64,000 bases of DNA from Thermoleophilia bacterium (GTDB lineage: Bacteria > Actinomycetota > Thermoleophilia > Gaiellales > Gaiellaceae): positions 53,064-117,063 of the forward strand of contig JAHDVS010000003.1 in assembly GCA_023382435.1 (NCBI GenBank), written 5' to 3'. The notes beneath the pieces were generated by a model, which saw nothing but the letters and a program-made list of their open reading frames with translations, ran no database searches and had not been told where the DNA came from. A program made the translations under genes and the position numbers. Below are positions 43,726 through 58,447 of this stretch, in pieces (the stretch's first letter is position 1; each line of letters starts with the position of its first letter).

Positions 43726-43936
43726 AGGTGTGGACGAAAAGCTGTGATCTGGGGATCCTCGGCAGGCGCCGCCCGCTGCCCGGGGACAACCCGCGGTTCT
43801 CCCCATCAACCCCCCACAGCTCGATCCCGCTCACAGCCTCGCGAATGCGCGTCTTCCCCGGGTCCCCCACGCCTACTACTACGTTCTAACTCTTTCTAAC
43901 GTACTTTCTCATAGACGTAGATCCCGCCTGCATGCC
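43726..43936. other. Candidate oriC: dnaA-dnaN intergenic region
   Basis: 211 bp. A DnaA-box variant TGTGGACGA at 43729-43737 lies just after dnaA. Toward dnaN is the least GC-rich stretch of the region (about 43873-43922), with three tandem CTA triplets at 43873-43881 (TAG TAG TAG on the minus strand, like DnaA-trios) and a repeated TTCTAAC at 43884-43890 and 43894-43900. This fits a DNA-unwinding element. Assignment is by position and motif only. Confidence 0.6.
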
Positions 43937-45043
43937 ATGAACATCACCTGCTCCCGTGACGATCTCTCCCAGGGCCTCCAGGTCGTCGGGCGGGCGGTGT
44001 CGTCCCGCGCATCCGTGCAGATCCTGGCGGGGATTCTGCTGCGGTCCGCGGGCGAGCGGGTCGAGCTCGCCGCGACCGACATGGAGATGTCGTTGCGGGC
44101 GTCCGTGCCGGCACGGTGTTCGGGAGAAGGGACGGTCGTCGTGCCCGGCCGTCTCTTGCTGGACATCGTTCGTCTTCTCCCGCCGGGCACGATTACGCTC
44201 GAGCATGCGGAGACCGACGGAATCGTCCGGCTCGCGGCGGGCTCGTCCGAGTACACCCTTCACACGTACAGCGCCGGTGACTTCCCGCGGCTCCCGGAAG
44301 TGGATCGCGACGCGGTTCGCGGCGTCGAGCGCGAGGCGTTCCTCGAGACGATCGCGAAGGTCGGACGAGCCGCGTCCCGTGACGAGTCGCGTCCCGTGCT
44401 GACAGGCATCCTCGTCCAGATCGAGGGGTCCACGCTCGTAATGGCCGCGACGGACTCCTACCGCCTGAGCGTGAAGGAGACGGCACTCGCCTCCGACGTC
44501 GGCAGCGCGCTCGAGGCGATCGTGCCGTCACGGGCGCTTGCGGAGGTCGCTCGGATCGCGCAGGCCGGGACGTCCGAGGAGATCGAGGTCGGTGTGCAGG
44601 AGAACCAGATCGTCTTCGTCGTGGACGGTGTGATTGCGACTGCCAGGCGTATCGACGGGCAGTTCCCGAACTACAAGCAACTCCGACCCGACGCGTTCGA
44701 GGCGGAACTCAAGCTCCCCCGGGAGGAGGTACTCGACGCGGTGCGGCGTGTGAGCGTGATGGCGCAACGCAACTCGCCGCTGCGACTGCGGTTCGCCGAC
44801 GGCGAGTTGACGCTGAGGGCGCAGACCCAGGATATCGGCGAGGCCCGCGAGTCGCTGCCGGCCGCGTACGCCGGGGAGCCGCTCGAGATCGGCTTCAACC
44901 CCGACTTCCTGCGCGAGGGTCTCGAGTCCGTCGCGGACGCGGAGGTGCGCCTGAGGCTGATCAGCCCGCTCAGGCCGGGCCTGATCAGCGGTGCCGGCGA
45001 GGACTTCTGGTACCTGATCATGCCGATCAGGCTCGCCGGCTGA
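43937..45043 (+). CDS. dnaN: DNA polymerase III beta sliding clamp
   Basis: 368 residues. Three clamp domains are recognisable: N-terminal SRDDLSQGLQVVGRAVSSR, middle LTGILVQIEGSTLVMAATDSYRL, C-terminal YLIMPIRL ending (canonical MPMRL). The clamp encircles DNA and tethers polymerase and repair enzymes. Immediately follows the candidate oriC. Confidence 0.97.
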   Translation: MNITCSRDDLSQGLQVVGRAVSSRASVQILAGILLRSAGERVELAATDMEMSLRASVPARCSGEGTVVVPGRLLLDIVRLLPPGTITLEHAETDGIVRLAAGSSEYTLHTYSAGDFPRLPEVDRDAVRGVEREAFLETIAKVGRAASRDESRPVLTGILVQIEGSTLVMAATDSYRLSVKETALASDVGSALEAIVPSRALAEVARIAQAGTSEEIEVGVQENQIVFVVDGVIATARRIDGQFPNYKQLRPDAFEAELKLPREEVLDAVRRVSVMAQRNSPLRLRFADGELTLRAQTQDIGEARESLPAAYAGEPLEIGFNPDFLREGLESVADAEVRLRLISPLRPGLISGAGEDFWYLIMPIRLAG

Positions 45044-45084
45044 GGACCGCCGCGCGCCGGCGGGCGCCCACACCGACCTGCACG

Positions 45085-46158
45085 GTGCGCGTCACCAGGA
45101 TCGCCGCTCGAGACTTCCGCTCATACGTGGCGCTCGAGCTCGAGCTTCCGCCGGGCCTCACGGCCATCGTCGGTGCAAATGGTGTCGGCAAGACGAATCT
45201 CCTCGATGCAGTCCACGTCGGAACCCAGGGCTCCTCGCTGAGAACGCGGCGGGAAGTCCGGGGGATCCGGTTCGGGGCGAAGGCGGCTCGCGTGGAGTCC
45301 GAGGGCGTCCGTGCGGCGGGCCCGCGGTTCCGTTGCGAGGTGACGATCGAGTCGTCCGGCGCGAAGCGCACCCTCCTCGACGGCGTGCCTCTCGAAGGCG
45401 CAGAGCGCCTGCGTCGGGAACTGCCGGTGCTGGCGTTCACGCCCGATCGGCTGGCCGTCGTCAAAGGGGGGCCGCTCGTGCGCCGCACGTATCTCGATCG
45501 GTCGCTGGCCCGCATCTTGCCGTCACGGGCGCTGACTCCCGGGGAGTACGCGCGCGCGCTCGCGCAGCGCAACGCCGCGCTGAGACGCGTGCGCCTCGGG
45601 CTTGCGGGCAGGGAGTCGGTGGAGCCCTGGACGGCCACGGTGGCGGCGCTCGGGGCGAAGCTCGACGAGGCCCGGATCGCGGTCGCGTCCGCGCTCGAAG
45701 AGCCGCTCGCGCGGAGCGGCGAGCGCCTCGGGCTGGCCCGGCTGGCGGCGCGCTACGAGCCCGCCGCCGCGACCATCGCCGAGCTCGACCGCCGCCTGGC
45801 TGCGGACATCGAGCGTGGTGTCACGGGCGCCGGTCCCCACCTCGCCGACGTGGCGATTTGCGCCGAGGGCCGCGAGCTGCGGCTGTACGGCTCGCAGGGG
45901 GAGCAGCGCCTGGCGGTCCTGGCGCTCCTCCTGGCGGAGGCGGAGGTGATCCGAGGCCTGCGTGGCGAGCCGCCGCTGCTACTCCTGGACGACGTCCTGT
46001 CCGAGCTCGACGCGCGCAGGCGAGCGGCTCTCATCGCGGGCATCCCGGACGGGTGCCAGGCGCTCGTGACCGCGACCACCCGGGCCGCGCTGCCGAGCGA
46101 GGCGCCGCCGCCGGCCCTTGTCGTCGACGTGGAGCCCGGGCGGGCGGTGCCGCGATGA
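45085..46158 (+). CDS. recF: DNA replication/repair protein RecF
   Basis: 357 residues from GTG 45085. SMC-like ATPase: Walker A GANGVGKT (30-37), RRTYLDRSLARILP, ABC-type signature region GEQRLAVLALLLAEAE and Walker B LLLLDDVLSELDARRR. It promotes RecA loading at gaps. 41 bp after dnaN; the stop overlaps the dciA start as ATGA. Confidence 0.95.
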   Translation: MRVTRIAARDFRSYVALELELPPGLTAIVGANGVGKTNLLDAVHVGTQGSSLRTRREVRGIRFGAKAARVESEGVRAAGPRFRCEVTIESSGAKRTLLDGVPLEGAERLRRELPVLAFTPDRLAVVKGGPLVRRTYLDRSLARILPSRALTPGEYARALAQRNAALRRVRLGLAGRESVEPWTATVAALGAKLDEARIAVASALEEPLARSGERLGLARLAARYEPAAATIAELDRRLAADIERGVTGAGPHLADVAICAEGRELRLYGSQGEQRLAVLALLLAEAEVIRGLRGEPPLLLLDDVLSELDARRRAALIAGIPDGCQALVTATTRAALPSEAPPPALVVDVEPGRAVPR

Positions 46159-46670
46159 GGCGGCGCGCCCGCTCCGGCGGCCCCCAGGCGATCGGCGACA
46201 GCGTCGCGCGCGAGCTCGCGCGCGCTGGGGGGTCGCCGTCCGGGCCCGCCCTCGGAGACCTCGTGAGCGCCTGGCCGACAGCGGTGGGCGAGGCCGTCTC
46301 CCGGAATGCCTGGCCGGCGAGGATCGCCCGGGACGGTACCCTGGTCGTGCACGCGAGCTCGAGCGCGTGGGCGTTCGAGCTGACGCAGCTCGAGGCGACG
46401 ATCCGGGAACGCCTCGGCGCTCACGCTCCCAGGGCGCTGCGGTTCGTTCCGGGCCCCCTCCCCGAGCCAGCGGCCGCGGGCGCCGCGGGGGAGCGTCGCA
46501 CGCCGGTCGCACCGACCCCGGCGCACATCGAGAGGGCCGCCGAGGTGGCCCGGAGCATCGACTCGGAGCCGCTCCGCGAGGCGGTGGCGAAGGCCGCCGC
46601 GGCGTCGCTGGCGAAGGCCGCCTCCGGAGGTGAAGCGCCCGACCCTTCTGATAAACTCAAGACGGGCTGA
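46155..46670 (+). CDS. dciA: DUF721/DciA-type replicative helicase loader
   Basis: 171 residues from ATG 46155. DUF721 core at about 35-95: LVSAWPTAVGEAVSRNAWPA followed by GTLVVHASSSAWAFELTQLE, the usual W..xVG...A.P and G.L.V...s..Wa.eL pattern. DciA proteins load DnaB in bacteria lacking DnaC/DnaI. The position between recF and gyrB is typical of actinobacteria. The C-terminus is Ala-rich and unconserved. Confidence 0.85.
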   Translation: MRRRARSGGPQAIGDSVARELARAGGSPSGPALGDLVSAWPTAVGEAVSRNAWPARIARDGTLVVHASSSAWAFELTQLEATIRERLGAHAPRALRFVPGPLPEPAAAGAAGERRTPVAPTPAHIERAAEVARSIDSEPLREAVAKAAAASLAKAASGGEAPDPSDKLKTG

Positions 46671-51606
<4,936 letters not shown>

Positions 51607-52479
51607 CGTAGATCCCGGCGCCCAGCTCGAGCCCGGCCGGAATGGTCAGCCGGGGCACGAGCTCGAGATGCCAGTGTCCGTCGCGCGCGGCGAGCGAGCC
51701 GGTGTGGATCCAGGCGTTGAGCGGCACCGCCCCCTCGAGAGAGCGGAGATCGCCGATGGCCCGGGCGAAGAGGGCGAGGGCGTCGTCGAGGAGCCCGCTC
51801 GCGAATGCGTCCGGCTCGCAGGCGGCGGGTGCGAGCAGGAGCTCGTACGGCGCCCGCCCGGCGGGGGGGCAGACGGCGACGAGCTCGCCGGTGTCGGCAA
51901 CGACCCGGGATCCGGCGGCCCGCTCGCTCGCGAGGATGCGGCAGACCGTGCAACGCCGCCCGCCGAGCCTCTCGGCTGCGACAACCGGCGGTGGGGCCGC
52001 CAGCCAGACGAGCTGGGAGTGGGTGTGGGGGAGGCTGCCGCCCGCGGCCCTGCCCTCGTTGAGGAAAGCGTGCACGTAGCCGAAGCCGCTGTCTCTCGCG
52101 GCGGCCGCACGGTGGCGCCACGCCGCCGCGACACCGGCAAGCTCGCCGCGTGTGAGCTCCGCGATCGAGTCGACGTGTCGCGGGGTGTGGACGACGACCT
52201 CGTGGCGGCCGTCGTGGCCCCGGACCGCCGGGTACTTGTTCGGGACGACGCGGACGGTCCAGCCCGGCCCGCCGGTGTCGGAACCCGGCGGCCGGACCGC
52301 GAACGTCTCCGGCGGGGTCTCCGCCTCTCGGCCCTCGCAGAACGGGCAGCGGGGCTCGCCCTCTCCGGTGACGGCCGAGGGCGCGGCAACGCCGGGCCGG
52401 AGGGCCCGCCCGGGCGCGACCGCGACGAGGCGCCCGGAGAGGGGATCGCACCGCAGCCCGCTGGGCGCCCCGTCCCCGA

Positions 52480-53259
52480 TCAGCCTCGACCCGACCCCGG
52501 CTCGACCGCTCGCTCCAGAAACGGCCGGAACAGCTCGATCGGGAGCGGCAGCACCATCGTGGTCGAGCGCTCGGAGCTCATCTCGAGCATCGTCTGGAGG
52601 AAGCGCAGCTGGAGCGTGATCGGGTTCTCGCTCATCACGTTGGCGGCATCCTTGAGGCGCTCGGAGGCCTGGAACTCGCCCTCGGCGGCGATCACCTTGG
52701 CGCGGCGCTCGCGCTCTGCCTCGGCCTGCCGCGCCATTGCCCGCTGCATTCCCGCGGGAATCTCGACGTCCTTCACCTCGACGATCGAGACCTTGACGCC
52801 CCAGGGGGAGGTCGCCTCGTCGATGATTTGCTGGAGGATCGTGTTGATCTTGTCGCGCTCGGACAGGAGCTCGTCGAGCTGGTGCTGGCCGAGCACGCTG
52901 CGAAGCGTGGTCTGCGAGATCTGCGAGGTCGCGACCATGTAGTTCTCGACCTGAACGATCGCCGCGGTCGGCTCGATGATCCGGAAGTACGCGACGGCGT
53001 TGACCCTGACCGGGACGTTGTCCTTCGTGATCACTTCCTGCGGTGGGACGTTCAGGGTGACCGTTCTCAGGTCGACGCGAACCATCTTGTCGATCAGCGG
53101 GATCAGGAAGAAGAGGCCCGGCCCCTTCGGCGGCGTCAGCAGGCGCCCGAGGCGGAACACGACTCCGCGCTCGTATTCACGCGCCACCCTGACCGACGCC
53201 GAGACCAGAAGCACGAGCACGACGACGACCGCGATGATCGCGACGACAGCAGCGGTCAT
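52480..53259 (-). CDS. Slipin/SPFH-domain membrane protein
   Basis: 259 residues. N-terminal membrane helix (about 4-24), then the SPFH/band-7 domain: [46 protein letters not shown] and a coiled C-terminal part ([20 protein letters not shown]). Slipins form membrane scaffolds and are usually encoded with NfeD, as here (54 bp downstream of nfeD). The stop overlaps the putative galT CTG start. Confidence 0.92.
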   Translation of the reverse strand: MTAAVVAIIAVVVVLVLLVSASVRVAREYERGVVFRLGRLLTPPKGPGLFFLIPLIDKMVRVDLRTVTLNVPPQEVITKDNVPVRVNAVAYFRIIEPTAAIVQVENYMVATSQISQTTLRSVLGQHQLDELLSERDKINTILQQIIDEATSPWGVKVSIVEVKDVEIPAGMQRAMARQAEAERERRAKVIAAEGEFQASERLKDAANVMSENPITLQLRFLQTMLEMSSERSTTMVLPLPIELFRPFLERAVEPGSGRG

Positions 53260-53313
53260 GACGCTCCTTTCGTTCTTCCCGCGCCCGCCGGGGCGACCAC
53301 GGGGATGGATGGG

Positions 53314-54636
53314 CTAGAGGGCAACAGCACGCTCGCCGGCCGGTACGACCTCCAGGACGAGCCCCTCGGCCAGGCGGTCGACGAGCACCGCCGAGCCAGC
53401 GGGGATCGTGCTCCCGGTGGCAGACCGCGCGCGCCACAGCTCGCCGTGGACGAACACGATCCCCTCCGGGACTAGCGCCTCGCGGACGACACCGGAGGCC
53501 CCGGCGAGCTCGTCGCCGCCGGTGAGGGGCGGGGCCCGGCGGGCCCGCAGGGCCTTCGCGACGGCGAAGGCGACGAATGCGGCGACGACTGCAGCGATCG
53601 CGATCGCGACCGGCAGGGACACCTGGTAGAGGTCGCCGGCCGGGTCGAACAGCATGATCGCGCCGAAGATGAACGAGACGGCGCCCGCGAGCGCGAGCGC
53701 GCCCCCGCTGGCCACGAACGCCTCGGCGACGAAGAAGCCGAGCGCGACCAGGACGAGCAGGATCCCCGCCCAGCTGAACGGGAGCACGTTCAGGCCGAAC
53801 AGGCCGATGATGAGCGAGATGGCCCCGAAGGCGGCCGGGAAGATGAGGCCGGGGTTGAAGATCTCGACGGTGATCGCGAGCACGCCCAGCGACATCAGGA
53901 GGATGACGATGTTCGGGTCGATGATCGTGTCGAGCACGCGTTTCCAGAGCGACATCTCGACGACGGTCACATCGGCGCCGGCGGTGCGCAGCACGATCTC
54001 CTTCGTGCCCTTCGTGACCGTGCCGTCGATCTCCGCGAGTAGGGCGTCGAGGTCGGGTGCGATCAGATCGATCACGTTCTCCGCGAGCGCCTCACGCGAG
54101 CTCAGGTTGGCGGCTTCGCGCACCGCCGTCTCCACCCAGTCCACGTTCCGGCCATGCTCCTCGGCGAGCGCGCGCAGGGACTTGGCGGCGTCGTTGACGA
54201 CCTTCTTCCTCAGATCCTCCTGGATGTCCTCGCCGCCGACCGAGATCGGAGTCGACGAGCCGATGTTGGTCTGCGGCGCCATCGCGAGGATGTCGCCGGC
54301 CTGGCCGATCCAGACGCCGGCGGAGGCTGCGCGGGCGCCCTCGGGCGAGACGTAGACGATCACCGGGAGCGGCGACTCGAGCATGCGCTGGTAGATCTCG
54401 CGCATCGAGTCGGCGAGGCCGCCGGGCGTGTCGAGGAGGATCACGATCGCGTCGTAGCCGTCGTCCTCGGCCCGCTCGATGGACCCGGTCACGAACCCGG
54501 CGGTGACGGGGTTCACGTCGTTTGCGAACTCGATCGCGAGCACCCGCGGGGGCTCCTGGGCATGGGCCTCCGCGGTCAGGGCGAGAGAGACGCCCGCAGC
54601 CAGGACGAGCGCGAGAAGGGCCCGGAGACGCGACAC
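53314..54636 (-). CDS. NfeD-family membrane-bound ClpP-class serine protease (long form)
   Basis: 440 residues. Signal peptide (1-26, AHAQ cleavage), a ClpP-like protease domain with LLDTPGGLADSMREI, the catalytic Ser in RAASAGVWIGQA and the Lys in NDAAKSLRAL, then four to five membrane helices and a C-terminal OB-fold NfeD domain (LAGASGVVREAL, VHGELWRARS). In archaea the homologous protease cleaves its SPFH partner, matching the slipin gene next door. Confidence 0.92.
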   Translation of the reverse strand: MSRLRALLALVLAAGVSLALTAEAHAQEPPRVLAIEFANDVNPVTAGFVTGSIERAEDDGYDAIVILLDTPGGLADSMREIYQRMLESPLPVIVYVSPEGARAASAGVWIGQAGDILAMAPQTNIGSSTPISVGGEDIQEDLRKKVVNDAAKSLRALAEEHGRNVDWVETAVREAANLSSREALAENVIDLIAPDLDALLAEIDGTVTKGTKEIVLRTAGADVTVVEMSLWKRVLDTIIDPNIVILLMSLGVLAITVEIFNPGLIFPAAFGAISLIIGLFGLNVLPFSWAGILLVLVALGFFVAEAFVASGGALALAGAVSFIFGAIMLFDPAGDLYQVSLPVAIAIAAVVAAFVAFAVAKALRARRAPPLTGGDELAGASGVVREALVPEGIVFVHGELWRARSATGSTIPAGSAVLVDRLAEGLVLEVVPAGERAVAL

Positions 54637-54673
54637 GGAGCTTCCCGGCCGAGTCTACCAGCGCGATCGCGGG

Positions 54674-55432
54674 CTACGGCGCGTCGAGGGCGCTCACGCT
54701 GACCTCTCCGCTGATCACCGCGCGGCGACCCGAAGGCGTGTCGAGAACAAGGGCTCCTGCGGCGTCGATCCCGGCCGCGATCCCGGCGAGCTCACCGACG
54801 CGGACCCGCCGTCCCGCGAGCACGTCGCGCCGGGCGATCTCCGCGTGGAGTCCGGCCAGCCCGAGCTCGCCCCAGGTGTCGTACGCCCGCTCGAGCGAGG
54901 CGAGGAGTGCGGCGAGCAGCGGCGCCCGGTCTCGCGCGACTCCGTCGACCGTGCGCATCGACGCCGGCGGCGTACGCGCGTCGGGAGGCAGGTCGCCCTC
55001 GGCCTGGTTGACGTTCAGCCCGACACCGAGCACCACCGCCCCGGAGACGCTCTCGGCGAGGATCCCGGCGAGCTTGCGGCCGGAGACGAGCACGTCGTTC
55101 GGCCATTTCAGCCCCGCGGGGGCGCCGAGCGCCTCCTCGACGACCTCCGCGACCGCGAGCCCTCCGACCAGGGAGAGCTCGGCTGCCTGCCGGCCCGGCG
55201 GAGGGCGAAGCAGGATGGAGCACAGGACGGCCGCCCCCGCGGGCGCCGTCCAGGTCCTGCCGAGCCGCCCGCGGCCGGCTGTCTGCTCCTCGCAGACCGC
55301 GACGGCCCCCTCCGGCAGGCCGGGCTGGAGCAGGCGCTGGGTGGATGTGCACGCGAGCCGGTGGAGGTAGGGAGAGCCGAAGCGGCCAGTGAGCAGCGGA
55401 ACGACCCGGTCGGGGGCGAGCGTGCGGGCCAT
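54674..55432 (-). CDS. birA: Biotin--[acetyl-CoA-carboxylase] ligase
   Basis: 252 residues from ATG 55432. Class I (no N-terminal DNA-binding domain). Biotinoyl-AMP site GRGRLGRTWTAP, KWPNDVLVSGRKLAGIL, VLGVGLNVNQ and a small C-terminal SH3-like domain (VSVSALDAP end). It biotinylates the carboxyl-carrier protein used by the accA/accD enzyme encoded 6-8 kb away. Divergent from the sigma-factor gene. Confidence 0.92.
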   Translation of the reverse strand: MARTLAPDRVVPLLTGRFGSPYLHRLACTSTQRLLQPGLPEGAVAVCEEQTAGRGRLGRTWTAPAGAAVLCSILLRPPPGRQAAELSLVGGLAVAEVVEEALGAPAGLKWPNDVLVSGRKLAGILAESVSGAVVLGVGLNVNQAEGDLPPDARTPPASMRTVDGVARDRAPLLAALLASLERAYDTWGELGLAGLHAEIARRDVLAGRRVRVGELAGIAAGIDAAGALVLDTPSGRRAVISGEVSVSALDAP

Positions 55433-55441
55433 CGTCGGGTC

Positions 55442-55448
55442 TAGACTA
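55442..55448. promoter_or_regulatory. Overlapping divergent -10 elements (birA / ECF sigma)
   Basis: TAGACTA reads TAGACT on plus, nine bases before GTG 55457, and TAGTCT on minus, ten bases before ATG 55432. The whole divergent gap is 24 bp. Confidence 0.45.
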
Positions 55449-55456
55449 CGTGCGTC

Positions 55457-56065
55457 GTGCCCGTCGCCGAGACCACGCTGCCAGGCTCCGCCCTCGCCGC
55501 CCGGGTTGCCTATTCGCGTCTGTCGGACGCGGATCTCGTCGACCGTGCGCGAGAGGGCGACCGCAGTGCGCTCGAGGCTTTGATCGAGCGCCACTCCGCC
55601 CGCGTGTCCAGGCTGGCGACGCACGTGCTCGGTGATATCGAGGACGCCCGCGACGCGGCGCAGGAGTCGTTCCTCAAGCTCACCGAGCGCCTGCGGCAGT
55701 TCCGGGGCGAGTGCCAGTTCTCGACGTGGCTGCACCGACTGGTGATCAACACCTGCCGCGACGTCGCCGACCGCCAGCGGGTTCGGCGCACGGAGACGCT
55801 CGATCCCGACCGTGATGCAGGATTCGACCCTGACGGTGACCCGAGCCGGCTCGCGCTGCTGTCAGATCTCCGCCGAGAGGTCGGGTCCGCGCTCGTGCGG
55901 CTCACGGCCGAGCAGCGGCGCGTGCTACTCCTCCGAGACACGCTCGACCTGAGCTACGAGGAGATCGGGAAGCTCCTGCGGATCCCGGTCGGGACCGCGA
56001 AGTCGCACGTCCACCGGGGGAGGGACCACCTGAGGCGCCGCCTCCAGGAGTACACGCGGGCGTGA
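55457..56065 (+). CDS. ECF-type RNA polymerase sigma factor
   Basis: 202 residues. Sigma-2 region at about 25-95 ([49 protein letters not shown]) and sigma-4 at about 135-195 ([45 protein letters not shown]). There is no sigma-1.1 or sigma-3. No anti-sigma gene lies beside it; instead the stop overlaps fabZ as GTGA. It therefore may link fatty-acid synthesis to a stress or growth signal, which is inference. Confidence 0.92.
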   Translation: MPVAETTLPGSALAARVAYSRLSDADLVDRAREGDRSALEALIERHSARVSRLATHVLGDIEDARDAAQESFLKLTERLRQFRGECQFSTWLHRLVINTCRDVADRQRVRRTETLDPDRDAGFDPDGDPSRLALLSDLRREVGSALVRLTAEQRRVLLLRDTLDLSYEEIGKLLRIPVGTAKSHVHRGRDHLRRRLQEYTRA

Positions 56066-56511
56066 CACCGCTCGGCCGGGAGGAGATCGAGGCGATCATT
56101 CCCCACCGGGAGCCGTTCCTCCTCCTCGACGAGGTGATCGAGCTCGAGCCGGGAGCGAGGGTCGTGGCGCGTAAGCAGGTGCGGGCCGACGAGTGGTACC
56201 TCGCGGGCCACTTCCCGGGGAACCCGATCATGCCCGGAGTGCTGATGGTCGAGGCGCTGGCGCAGACCGGAGCGGTCGCGGTCCTCTCCGAGGAGGGAAA
56301 TCGGGGGAAGCTCGTCCTCTTCGCCGGGATCGACGACGTCCGCTTCAAGCGGCTCGTGCGCCCGGGCGACGTGCTCGAGCTCACGTGCCAGCTCGAGCGA
56401 GTGCGCGGCCCGGTCGGCCGCGGCGCCGTGCGCGCGACCGTCGAGGGCGAGCTCGCGGTGCGAGGGACTCTGACGTTCGCGGTGGCCGACCCGCCCGCGG
56501 GCGGGTCGTGA
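56062..56511 (+). CDS. fabZ: 3-hydroxyacyl-ACP dehydratase FabZ
   Basis: 149 residues from GTG 56062. Hot-dog fold with [16 protein letters not shown] and the catalytic His50 and Glu64 in [13 protein letters not shown] and VLMVEALAQ. It dehydrates beta-hydroxyacyl-ACP during elongation. GTGA overlaps with the sigma gene and fabH. Confidence 0.94.
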   Translation: MTPLGREEIEAIIPHREPFLLLDEVIELEPGARVVARKQVRADEWYLAGHFPGNPIMPGVLMVEALAQTGAVAVLSEEGNRGKLVLFAGIDDVRFKRLVRPGDVLELTCQLERVRGPVGRGAVRATVEGELAVRGTLTFAVADPPAGGS

Positions 56512-57530
56512 TCGCGCTGGCACCGCCCGGCGTCCGGGTCGGGATCACGGGCCTCGGGGCCTCCCTGCCGCGCCGCACGCTGTCGAGCGAGGATGTCGCG
56601 CGCTCGTTCGGCGAGAGCGAGGATTGGATCCTGGAGCGGACCGGGATCCGGGAGCGCCGTGTGGCGGCCCCCGACGAGGCCGCGAGCGACCTCGCCGTCG
56701 GCGCTGCCCTCGCCGCGCTTGCCAGGGCCGGCTGCCGACCGGAGGAGGTCGACGTCGTGATCGTCGCGACGGCGTCGCCGGACATGCTCTTCCCCTCGAC
56801 GGCCTCCATGGTCGCCGCCGGGATCGGTGCCGACCGGGCCGCCGCGTTCGACCTGTCGGCCGCCTGCACCGGGTTCGTGTACGCGCTGGCACAGGCGTAC
56901 TGCGCCGTCGCCTCGGGTTCGGCCCGCCGTGTGCTCGTGGTCGGGGCCGAGGTCATGTCCCGCTTCCTCGACTGGGAGGACCGCTCGACGTGCGTCCTCT
57001 TCGGTGACGGCGCCGGCGCGGCGGTGGTCGAGCCGGTGGACGAGGGGGGCGTGCTGGCGTTCGAGCTCGGCAACGACGGCTCGCGCGCGGGGGATCTGAG
57101 GCTCCCTGCGGGAGGCTCCCGGGCGCCCGCCACGGCCGAGACGGTCCGCGACCACCTGCACACGGTGAAGATGAACGGGCAGGAGGTGTTCCGGTTCTCG
57201 ACCCGGGTTGCGACGGCCTCCGCCGTTCGCGTCCTCGAGCTGGCGGGACTCGGGGTCGACGACGTCGACGTGTTCGCCCCGCACCAGGCGAACCGGCGGA
57301 TCGTCGAGCTCGTGGCCCGGCGCCTCGGGGTTCCGGCCGAGCGGACGCTCCTGAACATCGATCGCTACGGCAACACGTCCGCGGCGTCGATCCCGCTCGT
57401 GCTCGATGAGGCGAGCAGGGACGGCCGGCTGCCGCCGGGGTCGAACGTGCTCATGTGCGCCGTCGGCGCGGGGATGACCTGGGGGTCGCTGCTCCTGCGC
57501 TGGACGGCCGAAGGAGGTGATGGCCGTTGA
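56508..57530 (+). CDS. fabH: 3-oxoacyl-ACP synthase III (FabH)
   Basis: 340 residues from GTG 56508. Thiolase fold with the catalytic triad C120 (LSAACTGF), His in PHQANRRI and Asn in [11 protein letters not shown]. The N-terminal [12 protein letters not shown] and [13 protein letters not shown] fit FabH, which condenses an acyl-CoA primer with malonyl-ACP. It ends with a strong ribosome site AAGGAGGTGA placed for fabD. Confidence 0.94.
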   Translation: MIALAPPGVRVGITGLGASLPRRTLSSEDVARSFGESEDWILERTGIRERRVAAPDEAASDLAVGAALAALARAGCRPEEVDVVIVATASPDMLFPSTASMVAAGIGADRAAAFDLSAACTGFVYALAQAYCAVASGSARRVLVVGAEVMSRFLDWEDRSTCVLFGDGAGAAVVEPVDEGGVLAFELGNDGSRAGDLRLPAGGSRAPATAETVRDHLHTVKMNGQEVFRFSTRVATASAVRVLELAGLGVDDVDVFAPHQANRRIVELVARRLGVPAERTLLNIDRYGNTSAASIPLVLDEASRDGRLPPGSNVLMCAVGAGMTWGSLLLRWTAEGGDGR

Positions 57531-58447
57531 AGGCAGCATTCTGCTTCCCGGGCCAAGGCTCGCAGGAGGTCGGGATGGGTCGCGAGCTCGCGGAGGCCTA
57601 CCCCGAGGTGAGAGCGGTTCTGGAGGAAGCCTCCGAGGTGACGGGCCTCGACCTGGAGCGCCTGTGCTTCGAGGGGCCACTCGAGGAGTTGACGGAGACC
57701 GAGATCCAGCAGCCCGCCCTGGTTGCGACGTCGCTCGCGTGCCTGCGCGCCGTCGAGACGGTCGGGCTGGAGCCCGCCTTCGTCGTCGGGCACTCCGTCG
57801 GCGAGTACTCCGCGCTTGCCGCATGCGGAGCGCTCTCTGCTCGCGATGCGATCAGGCTCGTGCGCGAGCGGGGTCTCGCGACCGCGGACGCCGCCCGCCA
57901 GCATCCCGGCGCGATGGCTGCGATCCTCGGCCTCGACGACGCCGCGGTCGAGGAGCTTTGCGACGGCATCGAGGGCGTCTGGCCCGCCAACTACAACTGC
58001 CCCGGCCAGGTCGTGGTGTCCGGGGCCGAAGAGGCGATCGACCGGCTGCTCGCGGCCGCCGCGGAGCGCGGCGCCCGCCGCGCCGTCCGCCTGCGGATCA
58101 GCGGGGCCTTCCACAGCCCGCTCGTGGGCGCGGCGGGCCCCCGGCTTCGACCGGCGCTCGAGAGCGCCGACTGGGCGCAGCCGCGCGTGCCGTTCCTGTC
58201 CACCGTCACGGCCGACGTCGAAGGGGTAGAGCGATTCGTCGATCTGCTCGTCGACCAGCTGACCGCCCCGGTGCGGTTCACGGAAGCCGTTGCGCGGCTC
58301 GTCGCCGAGGGAGTGGACACGTTCGTCGAGATCGGGCCGGGCCAGGTGCTCGCGGGCCTCGTCCGGCGCTGCAACCGCGACGTGACGGCGCTGTCGGTGG
58401 GCGACCGGGCTTCGCTCGCGAAGCTCGAGGAGGTGATTGCCGCGTGA
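57527..58447 (+). CDS. fabD: Malonyl-CoA:ACP transacylase FabD
   Basis: 306 residues from TTG 57527. FPGQGSQEVGMG at the N-terminus, the catalytic Ser90 in GHSVGEYSA, and active-site His in SGAFHSPLV. A near-perfect Shine-Dalgarno AAGGAGGTGA ends six bases before the TTG, which overlaps the fabH stop as TTGA. It loads malonyl groups onto acyl-carrier protein. Confidence 0.95.
   Translation: MKAAFCFPGQGSQEVGMGRELAEAYPEVRAVLEEASEVTGLDLERLCFEGPLEELTETEIQQPALVATSLACLRAVETVGLEPAFVVGHSVGEYSALAACGALSARDAIRLVRERGLATADAARQHPGAMAAILGLDDAAVEELCDGIEGVWPANYNCPGQVVVSGAEEAIDRLLAAAAERGARRAVRLRISGAFHSPLVGAAGPRLRPALESADWAQPRVPFLSTVTADVEGVERFVDLLVDQLTAPVRFTEAVARLVAEGVDTFVEIGPGQVLAGLVRRCNRDVTALSVGDRASLAKLEEVIAA

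Noticed and set aside
37471..43936. parS site near the origin
   Set aside because: I looked for a 16-bp palindrome of the TGTTTCACGTGAAACA type around parAB and oriC and found no convincing match by eye.
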